Shown in pieces: positions 44,507 to 52,921 of a stretch of 64,000 nt of DNA. This stretch comes from Ruminococcus sp. zg-924 (GTDB lineage Bacteria > Bacillota > Clostridia > Oscillospirales > Acutalibacteraceae). The notes below the pieces were generated by a model. The model had not been told where the DNA came from, ran no database searches, and saw nothing but the letters and a program-made list of their open reading frames with translations. The number at the start of each line of letters is the position of its first letter. Within the stretch, counting starts at the first letter, position 1. The position numbers and the translations under genes are program-made. Where the stretch lies: positions 43,400-107,399 of the forward strand of contig NZ_WNJZ01000007.1 of the NCBI RefSeq assembly GCF_024433635.1. Direction: 5' to 3'.

Positions 44507-44565
44507 ATTATAAACAGCCTTACTGCTAAAATTACATTGATTTCGGGCTGAAAAAGGAGAATAAA

Positions 44566-45078
44566 ATGGTTAAGACATTTTTAGAGATTGGAAAAATAGT
44601 TGGCACACACGGTCTTAAGGGAGAGGTAAGGATAGAGCCTTGGTGTGATTCGCCGCAATTTTTGTCGCAGTTTAAAACGCTCTATTTTGACGGCGGAAAT
44701 AAGGCTGTTAAGGTGTCGGCTCGTCCTCATAAAAGAATAGCTATTGCTAAGCTTGAAGGCGTTGATACTGTTGAACAGGCTGATATGATGCGTGGCAAGG
44801 TGCTTTGGATGAACAGAAACGATGTTAGGCTTGAAAACGGAGAGTACTATATTCAGGACTTAATTGACTGCAAGGTCACTGATATAGATACAAACGCAGA
44901 ATACGGTATTGTTACTGATGTTTTCAAGACGGGCGCTAATGATGTGTACGAAATAACGGACAAACAAAAACACAAGTTTCTTATCCCTGTTATACCTGAT
45001 GTTGTCAAAAATGTTGATGTTTTCAGTGGCGAGATAAAAATAAAACCGATGAAAGGAATTTTCGATGATGAGGATTGA
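44566..45078 (+). CDS. rimM: 16S rRNA processing protein RimM
   Basis: RimM assists maturation of the 30S head by binding ribosomal protein S19. The 170-residue protein has the N-terminal beta-barrel (FLEIGKIVGTHGLKGEVRIEP) and a PRC-barrel C-terminus (ENGEYYIQDLIDCKV, LIPVIPDVVKNVD). AAGGAG precedes the ATG. It overlaps trmD by 14 bases. The neighbours rpsP and ffh usual in other Firmicutes are not present here. Confidence 0.95.
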   Translation: MVKTFLEIGKIVGTHGLKGEVRIEPWCDSPQFLSQFKTLYFDGGNKAVKVSARPHKRIAIAKLEGVDTVEQADMMRGKVLWMNRNDVRLENGEYYIQDLIDCKVTDIDTNAEYGIVTDVFKTGANDVYEITDKQKHKFLIPVIPDVVKNVDVFSGEIKIKPMKGIFDDED

Positions 45079-45811
45079 CATAATAACCTTGTTTCCCGAA
45101 ATGTGTCAGGCTGTTTTATCTGAAAGTATCATCGGCAGAGCTGTAAAAAGCGGAGTAATAGAGCTTTATTTTCATCAGCTGCGTGACTATGCCTTTGATA
45201 AGCACAGGCGTGTTGACGATACTCCCTACGGAGGGGGAATGGGAATGGTGCTTAAGGCGGAGCCGGTGGCGCTGTGTTTTGAGGATATATGTAAAATGGC
45301 GGGCACAAGACCTCACTTTGTTTATATGTCGCCGCAGGGCAGGGTGATAAACCAGCAGCTTTTAAAGGATACGGCACGGCAGTATGAAAATATCTGCATA
45401 CTCTGTGGTCACTATGAGGGGCTTGACGAGCGTGTAATTGAGGAGCTGATTGACGAGGAAATCTCGATTGGCGATTATGTCCTTACAGGAGGCGAGCTTC
45501 CCGCCTGCGTATATGCTGACGCATTGTGCAGAATGGTTCCCGGAGTGCTGTCTGATGAGGAGTGCTTTACCGAGGAGAGCCACTACAACGGATTGCTTGA
45601 ATATCCTCAGTACACAAAGCCGTCTTTGTGGAGAGACAAAGAGGTGCCGGAGGTGCTTTTATCAGGCCATCATAAGAATATAGAAGATTGGCGCAGAATG
45701 CAGTCTATAAGGAGAACAAAGCAGAAAAGACCTGATATGTATAAAATCGCTGAAATTACACCGGAGGAACGAGCGAAAATTGACAGTGAGGACGGAAAAA
45801 GTGAGGTATAA
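45065..45811 (+). CDS. trmD: tRNA (guanine-N1-)-methyltransferase
   Basis: TrmD methylates G37 next to the anticodon in tRNAs for Leu, Pro and Arg to prevent frameshifting. The 248-residue SPOUT enzyme has RIDIITLFPEM at the start, VDDTPYGGGMGMVLKAEP, the knot motif LCGHYEGLDERV, and SIGDYVLTGGELPA. The start could be 45065 or 45068, since two ATGs follow each other. It is coupled to rimM. Confidence 0.96.
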   Translation: MMRIDIITLFPEMCQAVLSESIIGRAVKSGVIELYFHQLRDYAFDKHRRVDDTPYGGGMGMVLKAEPVALCFEDICKMAGTRPHFVYMSPQGRVINQQLLKDTARQYENICILCGHYEGLDERVIEELIDEEISIGDYVLTGGELPACVYADALCRMVPGVLSDEECFTEESHYNGLLEYPQYTKPSLWRDKEVPEVLLSGHHKNIEDWRRMQSIRRTKQKRPDMYKIAEITPEERAKIDSEDGKSEV

Positions 45812-45938
45812 TTCTATACAAGAAATAAACGCTGTACATAAAAACAGTTTTTTTCTTGATTTTTATTTATTATGCACAAATAACACCATAATAATTGCCA
45901 ATTTGAACGTCAATCAAACCGAAATTGCAAAAAATATA

Positions 45939-45966
45939 TTGACGGGAGAAACCTGTGTGATATAAT
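45939..45966 (+). promoter_or_regulatory. sigma-A promoter of the HPr gene
   Basis: TTGACG at 45939-45944 and TATAAT at 45961-45966 are 16 bases apart, with a TGA before the -10. It lies about 110 bases before the HPr start. Confidence 0.75.
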
Positions 45967-46074
45967 ATTTAATAAGATTTATGCACGCATTTATTGATTT
46001 AAAAGCAGTGCTTTATGATTATGCAAATAGTCGAAATGGGTCATCACAAATCATATTAGAGGAGAGATTTAGAA

Positions 46075-46338
46075 ATGTTCGTAAAAGATGTTGAGGTTCA
46101 GAATCAGGTAGGTTTGCACGCTCGTCCCGCTACTTTCTTCATTCAGAAGGCTAATGAGTATAAGTCATCCATCTGGGTTGAGAAAGAAGAGAGAAGAGTA
46201 AATGCAAAGAGCTTGCTTGGCGTTCTTTCACTCGGTATTGTTGGTGGAACGACAATCAAGATTATTGCTGACGGTCCTGACGAGCAGGTTGCTGTTGAAG
46301 ATTTGGTAAAGCTTGTTGAGTCCGGCTTTTCCGAGTAA
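46075..46338 (+). CDS. phosphocarrier protein HPr
   Basis: HPr carries phosphate between enzyme I and the sugar-specific enzymes of the PTS and acts in carbon catabolite control. The 87-residue protein has both phosphorylation sites: His in VGLHARPA near residue 15 and the regulatory Ser in NAKSLLGVLSL near 46, so it can serve both as a PTS protein and as a CcpA cofactor. Enzyme I is not next to it. AGAGGAGAG precedes the ATG and a strong terminator follows. Confidence 0.95.
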   Translation: MFVKDVEVQNQVGLHARPATFFIQKANEYKSSIWVEKEERRVNAKSLLGVLSLGIVGGTTIKIIADGPDEQVAVEDLVKLVESGFSE

Positions 46339-46355
46339 TTCCTAAATCGTTGTTG

Positions 46356-46387
46356 ACGGACAGAGTTTGTTCTCTGTCCGTTTTTTC
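46356..46387 (+). terminator. intrinsic terminator after HPr
   Basis: A perfect 10-bp stem (ACGGACAGAG with CTCTGTCCGT), 6-base loop and a run of T residues lie 18 bases after the stop. Confidence 0.95.
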
Positions 46388-46438
46388 TTTATACGGAATA
46401 CGGAGAAAATTAAGGTTGATATATTAAGGATTGATAAG

Positions 46439-48262
46439 ATGAGCGATAAAATATCTCAGCTTCGTAAAAAGGCGATGGCTTTGCCGCTTGACCCAGGTGT
46501 TTATATTATGAAGAATAAAAGCGGCAAGATAATTTATATCGGAAAAGCCAAGGCATTAAAAAACAGAGTCAGCCAATATTTTGGTTCGCAGAACAACCAC
46601 TCCGACAAGGTAAGGCGAATGGTAGAAAATGTTGATGATTTTGAATATATTATAACAACATCAGAATTTGAAGCTCTGGTACTTGAATGCAGCCTTATAA
46701 AACAGCATAAGCCGAAGTATAATATTCTTTTAAAGGACGATAAGGGATATGCCTTTATCAAAGTAACCAAGGGGAATTGGGGCAGAATAAGCGCAGAGAA
46801 AAATAACAACGACCCCAACGCCTTATATCTGGGCCCGTATATCAGCCATTACTATGTGAAAAACGCTGTTGACCAGGCGCAGAAGATTTTTAAGCTTCCA
46901 AATTGTTCAAAGGTTTTTCCACGTGATTTCGGCAAAAGCCGCCCATGTCTTAATTATTATATCAAACAGTGCTGTGCGCCTTGCACAGGCAAGATGTCCG
47001 TTAAAGAGTACAATGAAAATTTTGATGAAGCTGTTGACTTTTTAAGGAACGGCGGCAAGGCGTCCATTAAAAAGCTGACAGACGAAATGAATGAGGCAGC
47101 CGAAAACCTTGAGTTTGAAAAGGCGGCGAGAATCAGAGATAAGCTTAACGCAGTGCGGCGAGTAGGGCAACGCCAGAGAGTTGTTGCAACTGCCGTGAAG
47201 GAGCAAGACGTAATCGCCCTTGCCTGCAACGGTGACAACGGCTGCTTTGAGGTGTTTCGCTTTGAAAACGGAAGTCTTTATGACCGTGAGAGCTTTGTGA
47301 TAAGCGACATTGAGGACACGCCGAAGGCGAGAACTGAGTTTGTTGAAAGATATTATCAGCTGCGTACAAAAATACCGCCGAGGATAACGCTTGACAGCGA
47401 ATGTGAGGACACAGAAATATTACAGCAATGGCTGTCAGAGCAGTGTGGAAAAAAGGTACTGATAAACGTTCCTCAAAAAGGTGAACAGCTAAAGCTTGTG
47501 CAGATGTGCAAAAACAATGCTGCCGAGCAGATAGCGCAGAAGAGAGGAATAACTGCCAGAGAGGAAACTGCTCTTACCGAGCTTGCCGAAATACTCGGAC
47601 TGAAAAAAACGCCCGATTATATAGAATCCTACGATATATCCAATTTAATGGGTACTGAAAATGTAGCAGGGATGATTGTGTTCAAAAAGGGCAAGCCGTA
47701 CCGTAAGGCTTACCGCCGATTTAAGATAAAGACTGTTGAAGGGCAGGACGACTACGGCTCAATGCAGGAGGTTATAAGACGTAGGTTTGAGGAATATCAA
47801 AAGCACGGTGATGACGGAAACACCTTTGGCATTTTACCTGACCTTATCCTGCTTGACGGCGGCAAGGGGCAGCACAGCGCAGTAATGCAGGTGCTGCGAG
47901 ATATGAATATATCTGTTCCTGTTTTCGGTATGGTTAAGGACAGCAAGCATAAAACAAGGGCGATTACAGACGGCAGCGACGAGATAGAGATTTCCTCAAA
48001 GCGCAGTGCTTTTACTCTTGTATCAAGCATACAGGAGGAGGTTCACCGCTTTGCAATAACCTACCACAGAACAAGCCGCAAAACTGCCGCTTTCAAAAGC
48101 TCTCTAACAGAGATAGACGGAATAGGAGAGAAGAGGGCGAAAGCCCTGCTCAAGCACTTTGGAAGCATAAAAAATATAAAGAATGCAGATTTGCAGGAGC
48201 TTATAGATGCACCGAATATGAACAGCGTTGCTGCAAATGCTGTTTATAATTATTATCATTGA
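46439..48262 (+). CDS. uvrC: excinuclease ABC subunit C
   Basis: UvrC makes both incisions in nucleotide excision repair. The 607-residue protein has the GIY-YIG nuclease (PGVYIMKNKSGKIIYIGKAKALKNRV), a Cys-containing middle region, a UVR motif (about residues 205-240), the RNase H-like endonuclease domain (ESYDISNLMG; DLILLDGGKGQ) and C-terminal helix-hairpin-helix motifs (IDGIGEKRAKALLKHFGS). I start at ATG 46439 behind AAGGA, since the upstream frame crosses the terminator and does not match the family. Confidence 0.96.
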   Translation: MSDKISQLRKKAMALPLDPGVYIMKNKSGKIIYIGKAKALKNRVSQYFGSQNNHSDKVRRMVENVDDFEYIITTSEFEALVLECSLIKQHKPKYNILLKDDKGYAFIKVTKGNWGRISAEKNNNDPNALYLGPYISHYYVKNAVDQAQKIFKLPNCSKVFPRDFGKSRPCLNYYIKQCCAPCTGKMSVKEYNENFDEAVDFLRNGGKASIKKLTDEMNEAAENLEFEKAARIRDKLNAVRRVGQRQRVVATAVKEQDVIALACNGDNGCFEVFRFENGSLYDRESFVISDIEDTPKARTEFVERYYQLRTKIPPRITLDSECEDTEILQQWLSEQCGKKVLINVPQKGEQLKLVQMCKNNAAEQIAQKRGITAREETALTELAEILGLKKTPDYIESYDISNLMGTENVAGMIVFKKGKPYRKAYRRFKIKTVEGQDDYGSMQEVIRRRFEEYQKHGDDGNTFGILPDLILLDGGKGQHSAVMQVLRDMNISVPVFGMVKDSKHKTRAITDGSDEIEISSKRSAFTLVSSIQEEVHRFAITYHRTSRKTAAFKSSLTEIDGIGEKRAKALLKHFGSIKNIKNADLQELIDAPNMNSVAANAVYNYYH

Positions 48263-48287
48263 CTTAATCCCGTAATTTTGGTATAAT
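48259..48287 (+). promoter_or_regulatory. sigma-A promoter of rsmD-coaD
   Basis: TTGACT at 48259-48264 and TATAAT at 48282-48287 are separated by 17 bases, with an extended TGG before the -10. The -35 overlaps the uvrC stop codon. Confidence 0.85.
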
Positions 48288-48339
48288 ATTAGCGTATTTT
48301 TGCAGGTGTTGTTTTCGGCATCGGCTTAAGGGTGATTAA

Positions 48340-48888
48340 ATGAGAGTAGTATCCGGCTTAGCTCGTGGGAAACGTCTTGAGGTTCTGGAGGGCGACGATG
48401 TTCGCCCGACAACCGACAGGGTTAAGGAAGCCGTTTTCAGTATTATTCAGTTTAATATTGAGGGTAGGCGTTTTCTTGATTTGTTCTCAGGCTCCGGTCA
48501 AATGGGCATTGAGGCTCTGAGCAGAGGCGCAAAGCAGGCTGTTTTTGTCGACCAAAGCCGCCGTTCAATCAAGGTTATCAATAATAACATTGACAGCGTT
48601 GGTTTTCGTGACAGAGCAAGGGTTGTAAATACAGGAGCAGATGCTTTCCTTGCCTCGAATTCGGAGAGATTCGATATTGCCTTCCTTGATCCGCCCTACG
48701 GAACAGGACTTCTGCAAGCTGTTCTGCCTGCGGTTGTTCAAAATATGAACAAAGGCGGGCTGATTATTTGTGAAAGTCCACTAAAAGAAGAATTACCTGA
48801 AAAAATTGGCGAATTTTCTCTTGACAGAACTTATCGCTATGGTAAAATTAAAATAAGCATATTTTGTGTTGAGGATGAGTGTCTATGA
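48340..48888 (+). CDS. rsmD: 16S rRNA (guanine966-N2)-methyltransferase
   Basis: RsmD methylates G966 of 16S rRNA. The 182-residue Rossmann methyltransferase has RVVSGLARGKRLEVLEG at the start, the SAM motif FLDLFSGSGQMGIEALSRGA and the catalytic DPPYGTG. It overlaps coaD in an ATGA arrangement, a common pairing in Firmicutes. Confidence 0.95.
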   Translation: MRVVSGLARGKRLEVLEGDDVRPTTDRVKEAVFSIIQFNIEGRRFLDLFSGSGQMGIEALSRGAKQAVFVDQSRRSIKVINNNIDSVGFRDRARVVNTGADAFLASNSERFDIAFLDPPYGTGLLQAVLPAVVQNMNKGGLIICESPLKEELPEKIGEFSLDRTYRYGKIKISIFCVEDECL

Positions 48889-49373
48889 ATCAAACCGTAA
48901 TATGCCCCGGCAGCTTTGATCCGGTAACAGTCGGGCACGTTGATATTATAAGCAGAGCTTCAAAAATGTTTGACCACGTTATTGTGGCTGTTATGGTGAA
49001 CCTCAGCAAGACGCCAAGCTTTTCCATTGAGGAGCGGATAGCTCTTTTAAAAAAGGCTACTTCAGGACTTGATAATATTGAAATTGTCGGTTTTGACGGA
49101 CTGCTTGCAGAATATGCGAAGCAAAGAAATGCCACAGCGGTGGTTAAGGGACTCAGGGCCGTATCCGACTTTGAATACGAATTTCAGATGTCGCTTACCA
49201 ATAAAAAGCTTAATCCCGAACTTGAAACAATTTTTTTGACAACAAGCGCAGAAAATATGTATTTAAGTTCAAGTATAGTTAAGCAGGTGGCAAGTCTTGG
49301 CGGCGATATAACAAATTTTGTTCCCGAATGTATTCGTGCTGAAATTGAGAACAGACTTTCTCAAAACAGATAA
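48885..49373 (+). CDS. coaD: phosphopantetheine adenylyltransferase
   Basis: CoaD joins ATP and 4'-phosphopantetheine to make dephospho-CoA, using product that derives from the pan operon in this same window. The 162-residue protein has CPGSFDPVTVGHVDII (HxGH motif), KGLRAVSDFEYEFQM and the C-terminal YLSSSIVKQVASLGGD. I start at ATG 48885, 8 bases after GAGGAT and overlapping the rsmD stop. Confidence 0.96.
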   Translation: MNQTVICPGSFDPVTVGHVDIISRASKMFDHVIVAVMVNLSKTPSFSIEERIALLKKATSGLDNIEIVGFDGLLAEYAKQRNATAVVKGLRAVSDFEYEFQMSLTNKKLNPELETIFLTTSAENMYLSSSIVKQVASLGGDITNFVPECIRAEIENRLSQNR

Positions 49374-49452
49374 GATTTTAACACGAATTTAATTTTTCAC
49401 TTATGATATTTATTATTAAATGGGCTTACAGCCCCCGAAAGGAATGAAAACA

Positions 49453-49914
49453 ATGAGAGTTGAAGAACTTATTGAAGAACTGCGTGAGGTTATAGGCGAT
49501 GCCAAAAATATGCCGTTTTCCGGCGGTAAGATAATTGTTGAGGCTGACCACGTTAAGGATATCCTTGATGATATCGACGACAATCTTCCGCAGGAGGTTC
49601 GTCAGGCTAAGGCTATTGTTGCGGACAGAGCGCAGATTATTGCCGACGCAAAGAAAGAGGCAGAGCAGATTATCCGCAATGCCGAAGAAAGAAAAAAGAC
49701 CCTTGTTAATCAGAACGAAATTGTTCGTCAGGCACAGGCTGAGGCTAATGACATTATTAACGATGCACAGGCTAAGTCAAAGGAGCTTAGGAAGGCTGCC
49801 AATTCCTATATTGACGATTTAATGGCAAGAACAGATGAGCTTTTATCAGCTCAGGTAAACGAGCTTAAGAAGGCAAGAGCCGGACTTAAAAACACACAGA
49901 GAAGCGGCAACTGA
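49453..49914 (+). CDS. coiled-coil protein of unknown function
   Basis: The 153-residue protein is mostly helical and charged, with a long Ala/Glu/Lys/Gln-rich coiled coil from about residue 50 to 110 (such as RAQIIADAKKEAEQIIRNAEERK). Similar proteins are often labelled as ATP synthase subunit E/H-like or DivIVA-like because of this composition. No ATPase genes are nearby, and the label would be unreliable. I start at 49453, 8 bases after GAAAGGA. It follows coaD and has its own terminator. Function unknown; a structural or division role is possible. Confidence 0.75.
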   Translation: MRVEELIEELREVIGDAKNMPFSGGKIIVEADHVKDILDDIDDNLPQEVRQAKAIVADRAQIIADAKKEAEQIIRNAEERKKTLVNQNEIVRQAQAEANDIINDAQAKSKELRKAANSYIDDLMARTDELLSAQVNELKKARAGLKNTQRSGN

Positions 49915-49929
49915 TTAATCCTAAATTTT

Positions 49930-49961
49930 AGGCGTACAGTTTATTGTACGCCTTTATTTTT
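49930..49961 (+). terminator. terminator after the coiled-coil gene
   Basis: A perfect 9-bp stem (AGGCGTACA with TGTACGCCT) with a 6-base loop is followed by TTATTTTT. The remaining 258 bases up to the mraZ promoter hold no gene that I can support. Confidence 0.93.
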
Positions 49962-50219
49962 GCTCAATAACTATACAAATAGTAGCAATATACAAACTGG
50001 ATAAGTAATTTGTTCTGATAATTTGATGAATTTTTAAGGCTTTAAAAGAAAATTATAAATTTGTAACCCTTTTATTATTCAAATGCAGAAAAATAAACCG
50101 AGAAAATAACCTATCTTGTGCTAATTGCAGTCGATTCTTGCAATATCTTGTATACGTTCATTGTTAGTTAAATTGCACATAAAATTACAAAACTGTATCC
50201 TTAAATAATTAAATAATAC

Positions 50220-50248
50220 TTGCAACTTTTCGCAAAATATCTTATAAT
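50220..50248 (+). promoter_or_regulatory. sigma-A promoter of the dcw cluster (mraZ)
   Basis: TTGCAA at 50220-50225 and TATAAT at 50243-50248 are separated by 17 bases. The transcript leader of about 75 bases contains the palindrome GACAG-ATA-CTGTC and AGTGG-type repeats before the mraZ start. Confidence 0.8.
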
Positions 50249-50328
50249 AGTTACACAAAGTGACAGATACTGTCGCTAAATGTCACATAAGAGTGGCTTT
50301 TAGAATTTTATGATATGGAAGTGGCGTT

Positions 50329-50748
50329 GTGTTCTTTGGTACCTACAAGCATAACCTTGACCCAAAAAACCGAATAATAATGCCTGCCAAGTTCCGAGAG
50401 GAGCTGGGTGACACTTTCTTTGTCACAAAAGGACTCAGTAACTGCCTTTGGGTTATGTCCGCTGAAAAGTGGACTGTGTTTGTTGACCAAATTTCGGCTC
50501 GACCTGCTCCGGAAGCAAATGTGCTTCAGCACTACTTTTTTGCAGGAGCTGACCAGGTTACGCCGAATGCTCAGGGAAGGTTCGTTGTAAAGGACGAGCT
50601 AAGGGAGTTTGCGGAGCTTGAAAAAGAGGTTGCAATTGTTGGCGCAGGAAAACAGGTAGAGATTTGGAGCGGCAGCAATTGGGATAAAATCTCAGGCTCA
50701 GCTTCACAGCAGGATATTGCGGAGCTGATGAAAAACATCACGTTTTAA
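50329..50748 (+). CDS. mraZ: transcriptional regulator MraZ
   Basis: MraZ is a DNA-binding regulator encoded at the head of dcw clusters and represses its own operon in several bacteria. The 139-residue protein has two AbrB-like SpoVT/MraZ domains. The first begins MFFGTYKHNLDPKNRIIMPAKFREEL, and the second contains TPNAQGRFVVKDELREFAEL. It uses a GTG start at 50329. Repeats related to AAGTGG occur in the leader (50291-50296 and 50319-50324) and could be binding elements. Confidence 0.94.
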   Translation: MFFGTYKHNLDPKNRIIMPAKFREELGDTFFVTKGLSNCLWVMSAEKWTVFVDQISARPAPEANVLQHYFFAGADQVTPNAQGRFVVKDELREFAELEKEVAIVGAGKQVEIWSGSNWDKISGSASQQDIAELMKNITF

Positions 50749-50759
50749 GAGGTGATATA

Positions 50760-51686
50760 ATGGCTTTTTCGCATATTCCCGTTTTGCTTAACGAGGCAAT
50801 CTCAGCGCTCAATATAAAGCCACACGGTATTTATATTGACGGAACAGCAGGAGGCGGAGGACATTCGGCAGAAATTCTGAACCGGCTTGGGTCTGACGGG
50901 AAACTTATTTCCATAGATCAGGACCCGACTGCAATAGCCGCTGTAACAAAACGCTTTCAGGACGACAACCGCTCTGTAATCGTTCAGTCAAATTTCAGCC
51001 AAATGGCAGATGTTGCAAAAAACCTCGGCATTGAATATGTGGACGGCGTCCTGCTTGATATAGGAGTGTCATCTGTTCAGCTTGACACCCCCGAAAGAGG
51101 TTTTTCCTTTCACAATGACGCACCGCTTGATATGAGGATGAGCCAAAGCGGCAAAACCGCTGCGGATTTGGTAAACAATCTCAGCCATAAGGAGCTTATG
51201 CGGATTATCTCTCTGTACGGTGAGGAAAAGTTTGCTTCAAGAATAGCGTCAGACATCATCAGGTACAGGGAGAAAGAGAGAATAGAAACAACATTGCAGC
51301 TTGCCGAGATAATTAAGCAGGCTGTACCGGCAGCTAAAAGGCGAGACGGCCATCCTGCACGAAAAACCTTTCAGGCTCTGAGAATAGCTGTAAATGGCGA
51401 GCTTGACAGGTTGGAGGAAGGACTGGACGCTGCATTTTCGCTATTAGCTCCGAAAGGACGTCTTGCGGTAATCACATTCCATTCACTTGAGGATAGGATT
51501 ACAAAGCAAAAAATGGCGTCTTGGTGCACCGGCTGCACCTGTCCAAAGGATTTTCCGGTGTGTGTGTGTGGAAATAAGCCGAAAGGAAGGCTTGTTTTCA
51601 GGAAGCCCTTGGAAGCATCCTTGGAGGAATTAGACAAAAACCCCCGAAGCAGAAGCGCTAAATTACGCTGTTTTGAAAAAATGTAA
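50760..51686 (+). CDS. rsmH: 16S rRNA (cytosine1402-N4)-methyltransferase
   Basis: RsmH (formerly MraW) methylates C1402 of 16S rRNA. The 308-residue protein has the SAM motif YIDGTAGGGGHSAEIL, the DGVLLDIGVSSVQLD motif, and C-terminal VITFHSLEDRITKQKM. It ends with a Cys-rich CTGCTCPKDFPVCVC element typical of the family. AGAGGTG precedes the ATG 11 bases after mraZ. Confidence 0.96.
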   Translation: MAFSHIPVLLNEAISALNIKPHGIYIDGTAGGGGHSAEILNRLGSDGKLISIDQDPTAIAAVTKRFQDDNRSVIVQSNFSQMADVAKNLGIEYVDGVLLDIGVSSVQLDTPERGFSFHNDAPLDMRMSQSGKTAADLVNNLSHKELMRIISLYGEEKFASRIASDIIRYREKERIETTLQLAEIIKQAVPAAKRRDGHPARKTFQALRIAVNGELDRLEEGLDAAFSLLAPKGRLAVITFHSLEDRITKQKMASWCTGCTCPKDFPVCVCGNKPKGRLVFRKPLEASLEELDKNPRSRSAKLRCFEKM

Positions 51687-51698
51687 CAATATTGTAAA
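51682..51698 (+). promoter_or_regulatory. WalR-like repeat 1 upstream of ftsL/pbp
   Basis: TGTAAC-AATAT-TGTAAA is an exact match to the WalR (YycF) direct repeat TGTWAH-N5-TGTWAH. It overlaps the rsmH stop codon and ends 17 bases before the -35 at 51716, an activator-like position. Confidence 0.6.
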
Positions 51699-51715
51699 TA
51701 ATGGCAAAAAAGCCT

Positions 51716-51744
51716 TTGACATTTATTACAGAAAGTAGTAAACT
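51716..51744 (+). promoter_or_regulatory. sigma-A promoter upstream of ftsL
   Basis: TTGACA at 51716-51721 and TAAACT at 51739-51744 are 17 bases apart. The leader to ftsL would be about 280 bases. Confidence 0.7.
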
Positions 51745-51848
51745 ATATGTAGTGAAATTAAGACGATTTATTCGATTTTTCACTCCAACATATAGTAAAA
51801 GATGTTTTAGCTTTCGGAAATGAAACGAAGAAGGTTTATTTTGCAAAA

Positions 51849-51865
51849 GTTACAAACTCGTTACA
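51849..51865 (-). promoter_or_regulatory. WalR-like repeat 2, reverse orientation
   Basis: GTTACA-AACTC-GTTACA is the reverse form of TGTWAH-N5-TGTWAH with both halves exact. It abuts a second candidate promoter. Confidence 0.6.
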
Positions 51866-51867
51866 AG

Positions 51868-51896
51868 TTGGATTTAGTTGGAATTATTGTTATATT
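51868..51896 (+). promoter_or_regulatory. second candidate promoter upstream of ftsL
   Basis: TTGGAT at 51868-51873 and TATATT at 51891-51896 are separated by 17 bases, immediately downstream of WalR-like repeat 2. Confidence 0.5.
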
Positions 51897-51968
51897 GATA
51901 AGATTTCTGATTAATTCGGCGTTTTTTAATTACAAGTGTGTTTCGGGCCGACAAAACAAAATTTAATA

Positions 51969-51985
51969 GTGACAAATTCGTTACA
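51969..51985 (-). promoter_or_regulatory. WalR-like repeat 3, imperfect
   Basis: GTGACA-AATTC-GTTACA matches the reverse WalR repeat except for one position in one half-site. It lies 49 bases before ftsL. Together the three sites occupy most of this 347-base gene-free stretch. Confidence 0.4.
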
Positions 51986-52033
51986 TTTCTCAGTCTATGA
52001 TTAATGTATGTGTATTTATCAGAGGTGAAAAAT

Positions 52034-52546
52034 ATGGCTTTAAACGGTAGAAGCGTGGCCTACGATATCAGCCTCTTTGAGACGACGGCTGAAGAGAGAT
52101 TAGAAGAACAAAAAAGATTACATAGAAGAAGACATAATGTTGTTAGCTTACCTGAAGAGGATTTAATAAAAAACAGAAGAGCAAAGCCAAACCCGGCGAA
52201 GATTTTTTCAAGGGTTGCTTTGGGCGGTATTATTACGGTTACAGTTGCCCTTATTATTCACGGGCAGGTTCAGCTTACTGAGCTTAACCAGAAAATCAGC
52301 AATGCCTCCACAAATCTGTCTAATCAGGAAAGCCTCTACACACAGTTGCAGATGAAGGTTGATTCAAAGCTTTCAACTGCCGAGGTGGAAAGCTTTGCCG
52401 AGTCTAATCTTGGTATGAGCAAGGCTGACAGCTACCAAAAGGAATACATAAGCCTGTCACAGGGCGATAAGGCGGAGGTTGCAAAGGAGCAAGGCTCGAA
52501 TATTTTCGACTCTATCGCACAGGCAATTGCGGGCTTGTGGTCTTAA
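52034..52546 (+). CDS. ftsL: cell division protein FtsL-like, membrane septum component
   Basis: The 170-residue bitopic membrane protein has a long charged cytoplasmic N-terminus (about 1-65), one hydrophobic helix near residues 67-87 (FSRVALGGIITVTVALIIH), and a heptad-like extracellular coil (about 90-130). This topology and its position between rsmH and the division penicillin-binding protein identify it as FtsL by context. Sequence alone is poorly conserved in this family. I start at ATG 52034, behind AGAGGTG. The basic, glutamate-rich N-terminus is longer than in Bacillus FtsL. Confidence 0.8.
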   Translation: MALNGRSVAYDISLFETTAEERLEEQKRLHRRRHNVVSLPEEDLIKNRRAKPNPAKIFSRVALGGIITVTVALIIHGQVQLTELNQKISNASTNLSNQESLYTQLQMKVDSKLSTAEVESFAESNLGMSKADSYQKEYISLSQGDKAEVAKEQGSNIFDSIAQAIAGLWS

Positions 52547-52921
52547 TTCTTATTTGGGTGAACAAAATAAAATGAAAATAAAAGCGGTTGTAACGTGGGG
52601 CATATGCTCCGAAAGCAAATCAGTGGCATTATTTAAAAATAAGGATTGTCACTGGTTTGGCTTGTTGCAACCTTTTTGCTATTTATGGGCGTTGTCGCAT
52701 TTTGATGAAAAAAGTTTATACTCAGGCAAAGTTATGGATAAAAATTGTTCTTACGGCTTTGCCTGTGTTCTATATGCAATATGAAATTGACTATACTTAT
52801 ATAAGTAAAAACGCTACATATTAAATATTTTATTTTATCAGAAAAGAATTTTACCCCATGCATATATAAAACTAAACTAACCTACCAACATTATAAATGA
52901 AAAACGGAAAGGGGAAATTTA
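52547..52921 (+). other. 375-base gap inside the dcw cluster
   Basis: This stretch lies between ftsL and the penicillin-binding protein and has no gene that I can support. Short frames exist, including a 20-codon hydrophobic stretch near 52640-52700 that ends at TGA, and a 60-codon open stretch without a well-placed start. These could be remnants of an additional ftsL/pbp-like gene. I could not find a strong promoter in it. Confidence 0.35.

Noticed and set aside
52479..52784. Plus-strand frame of about 100 codons overlapping the end of ftsL
   Set aside because: It has no ribosome site, begins inside ftsL and has no family features.
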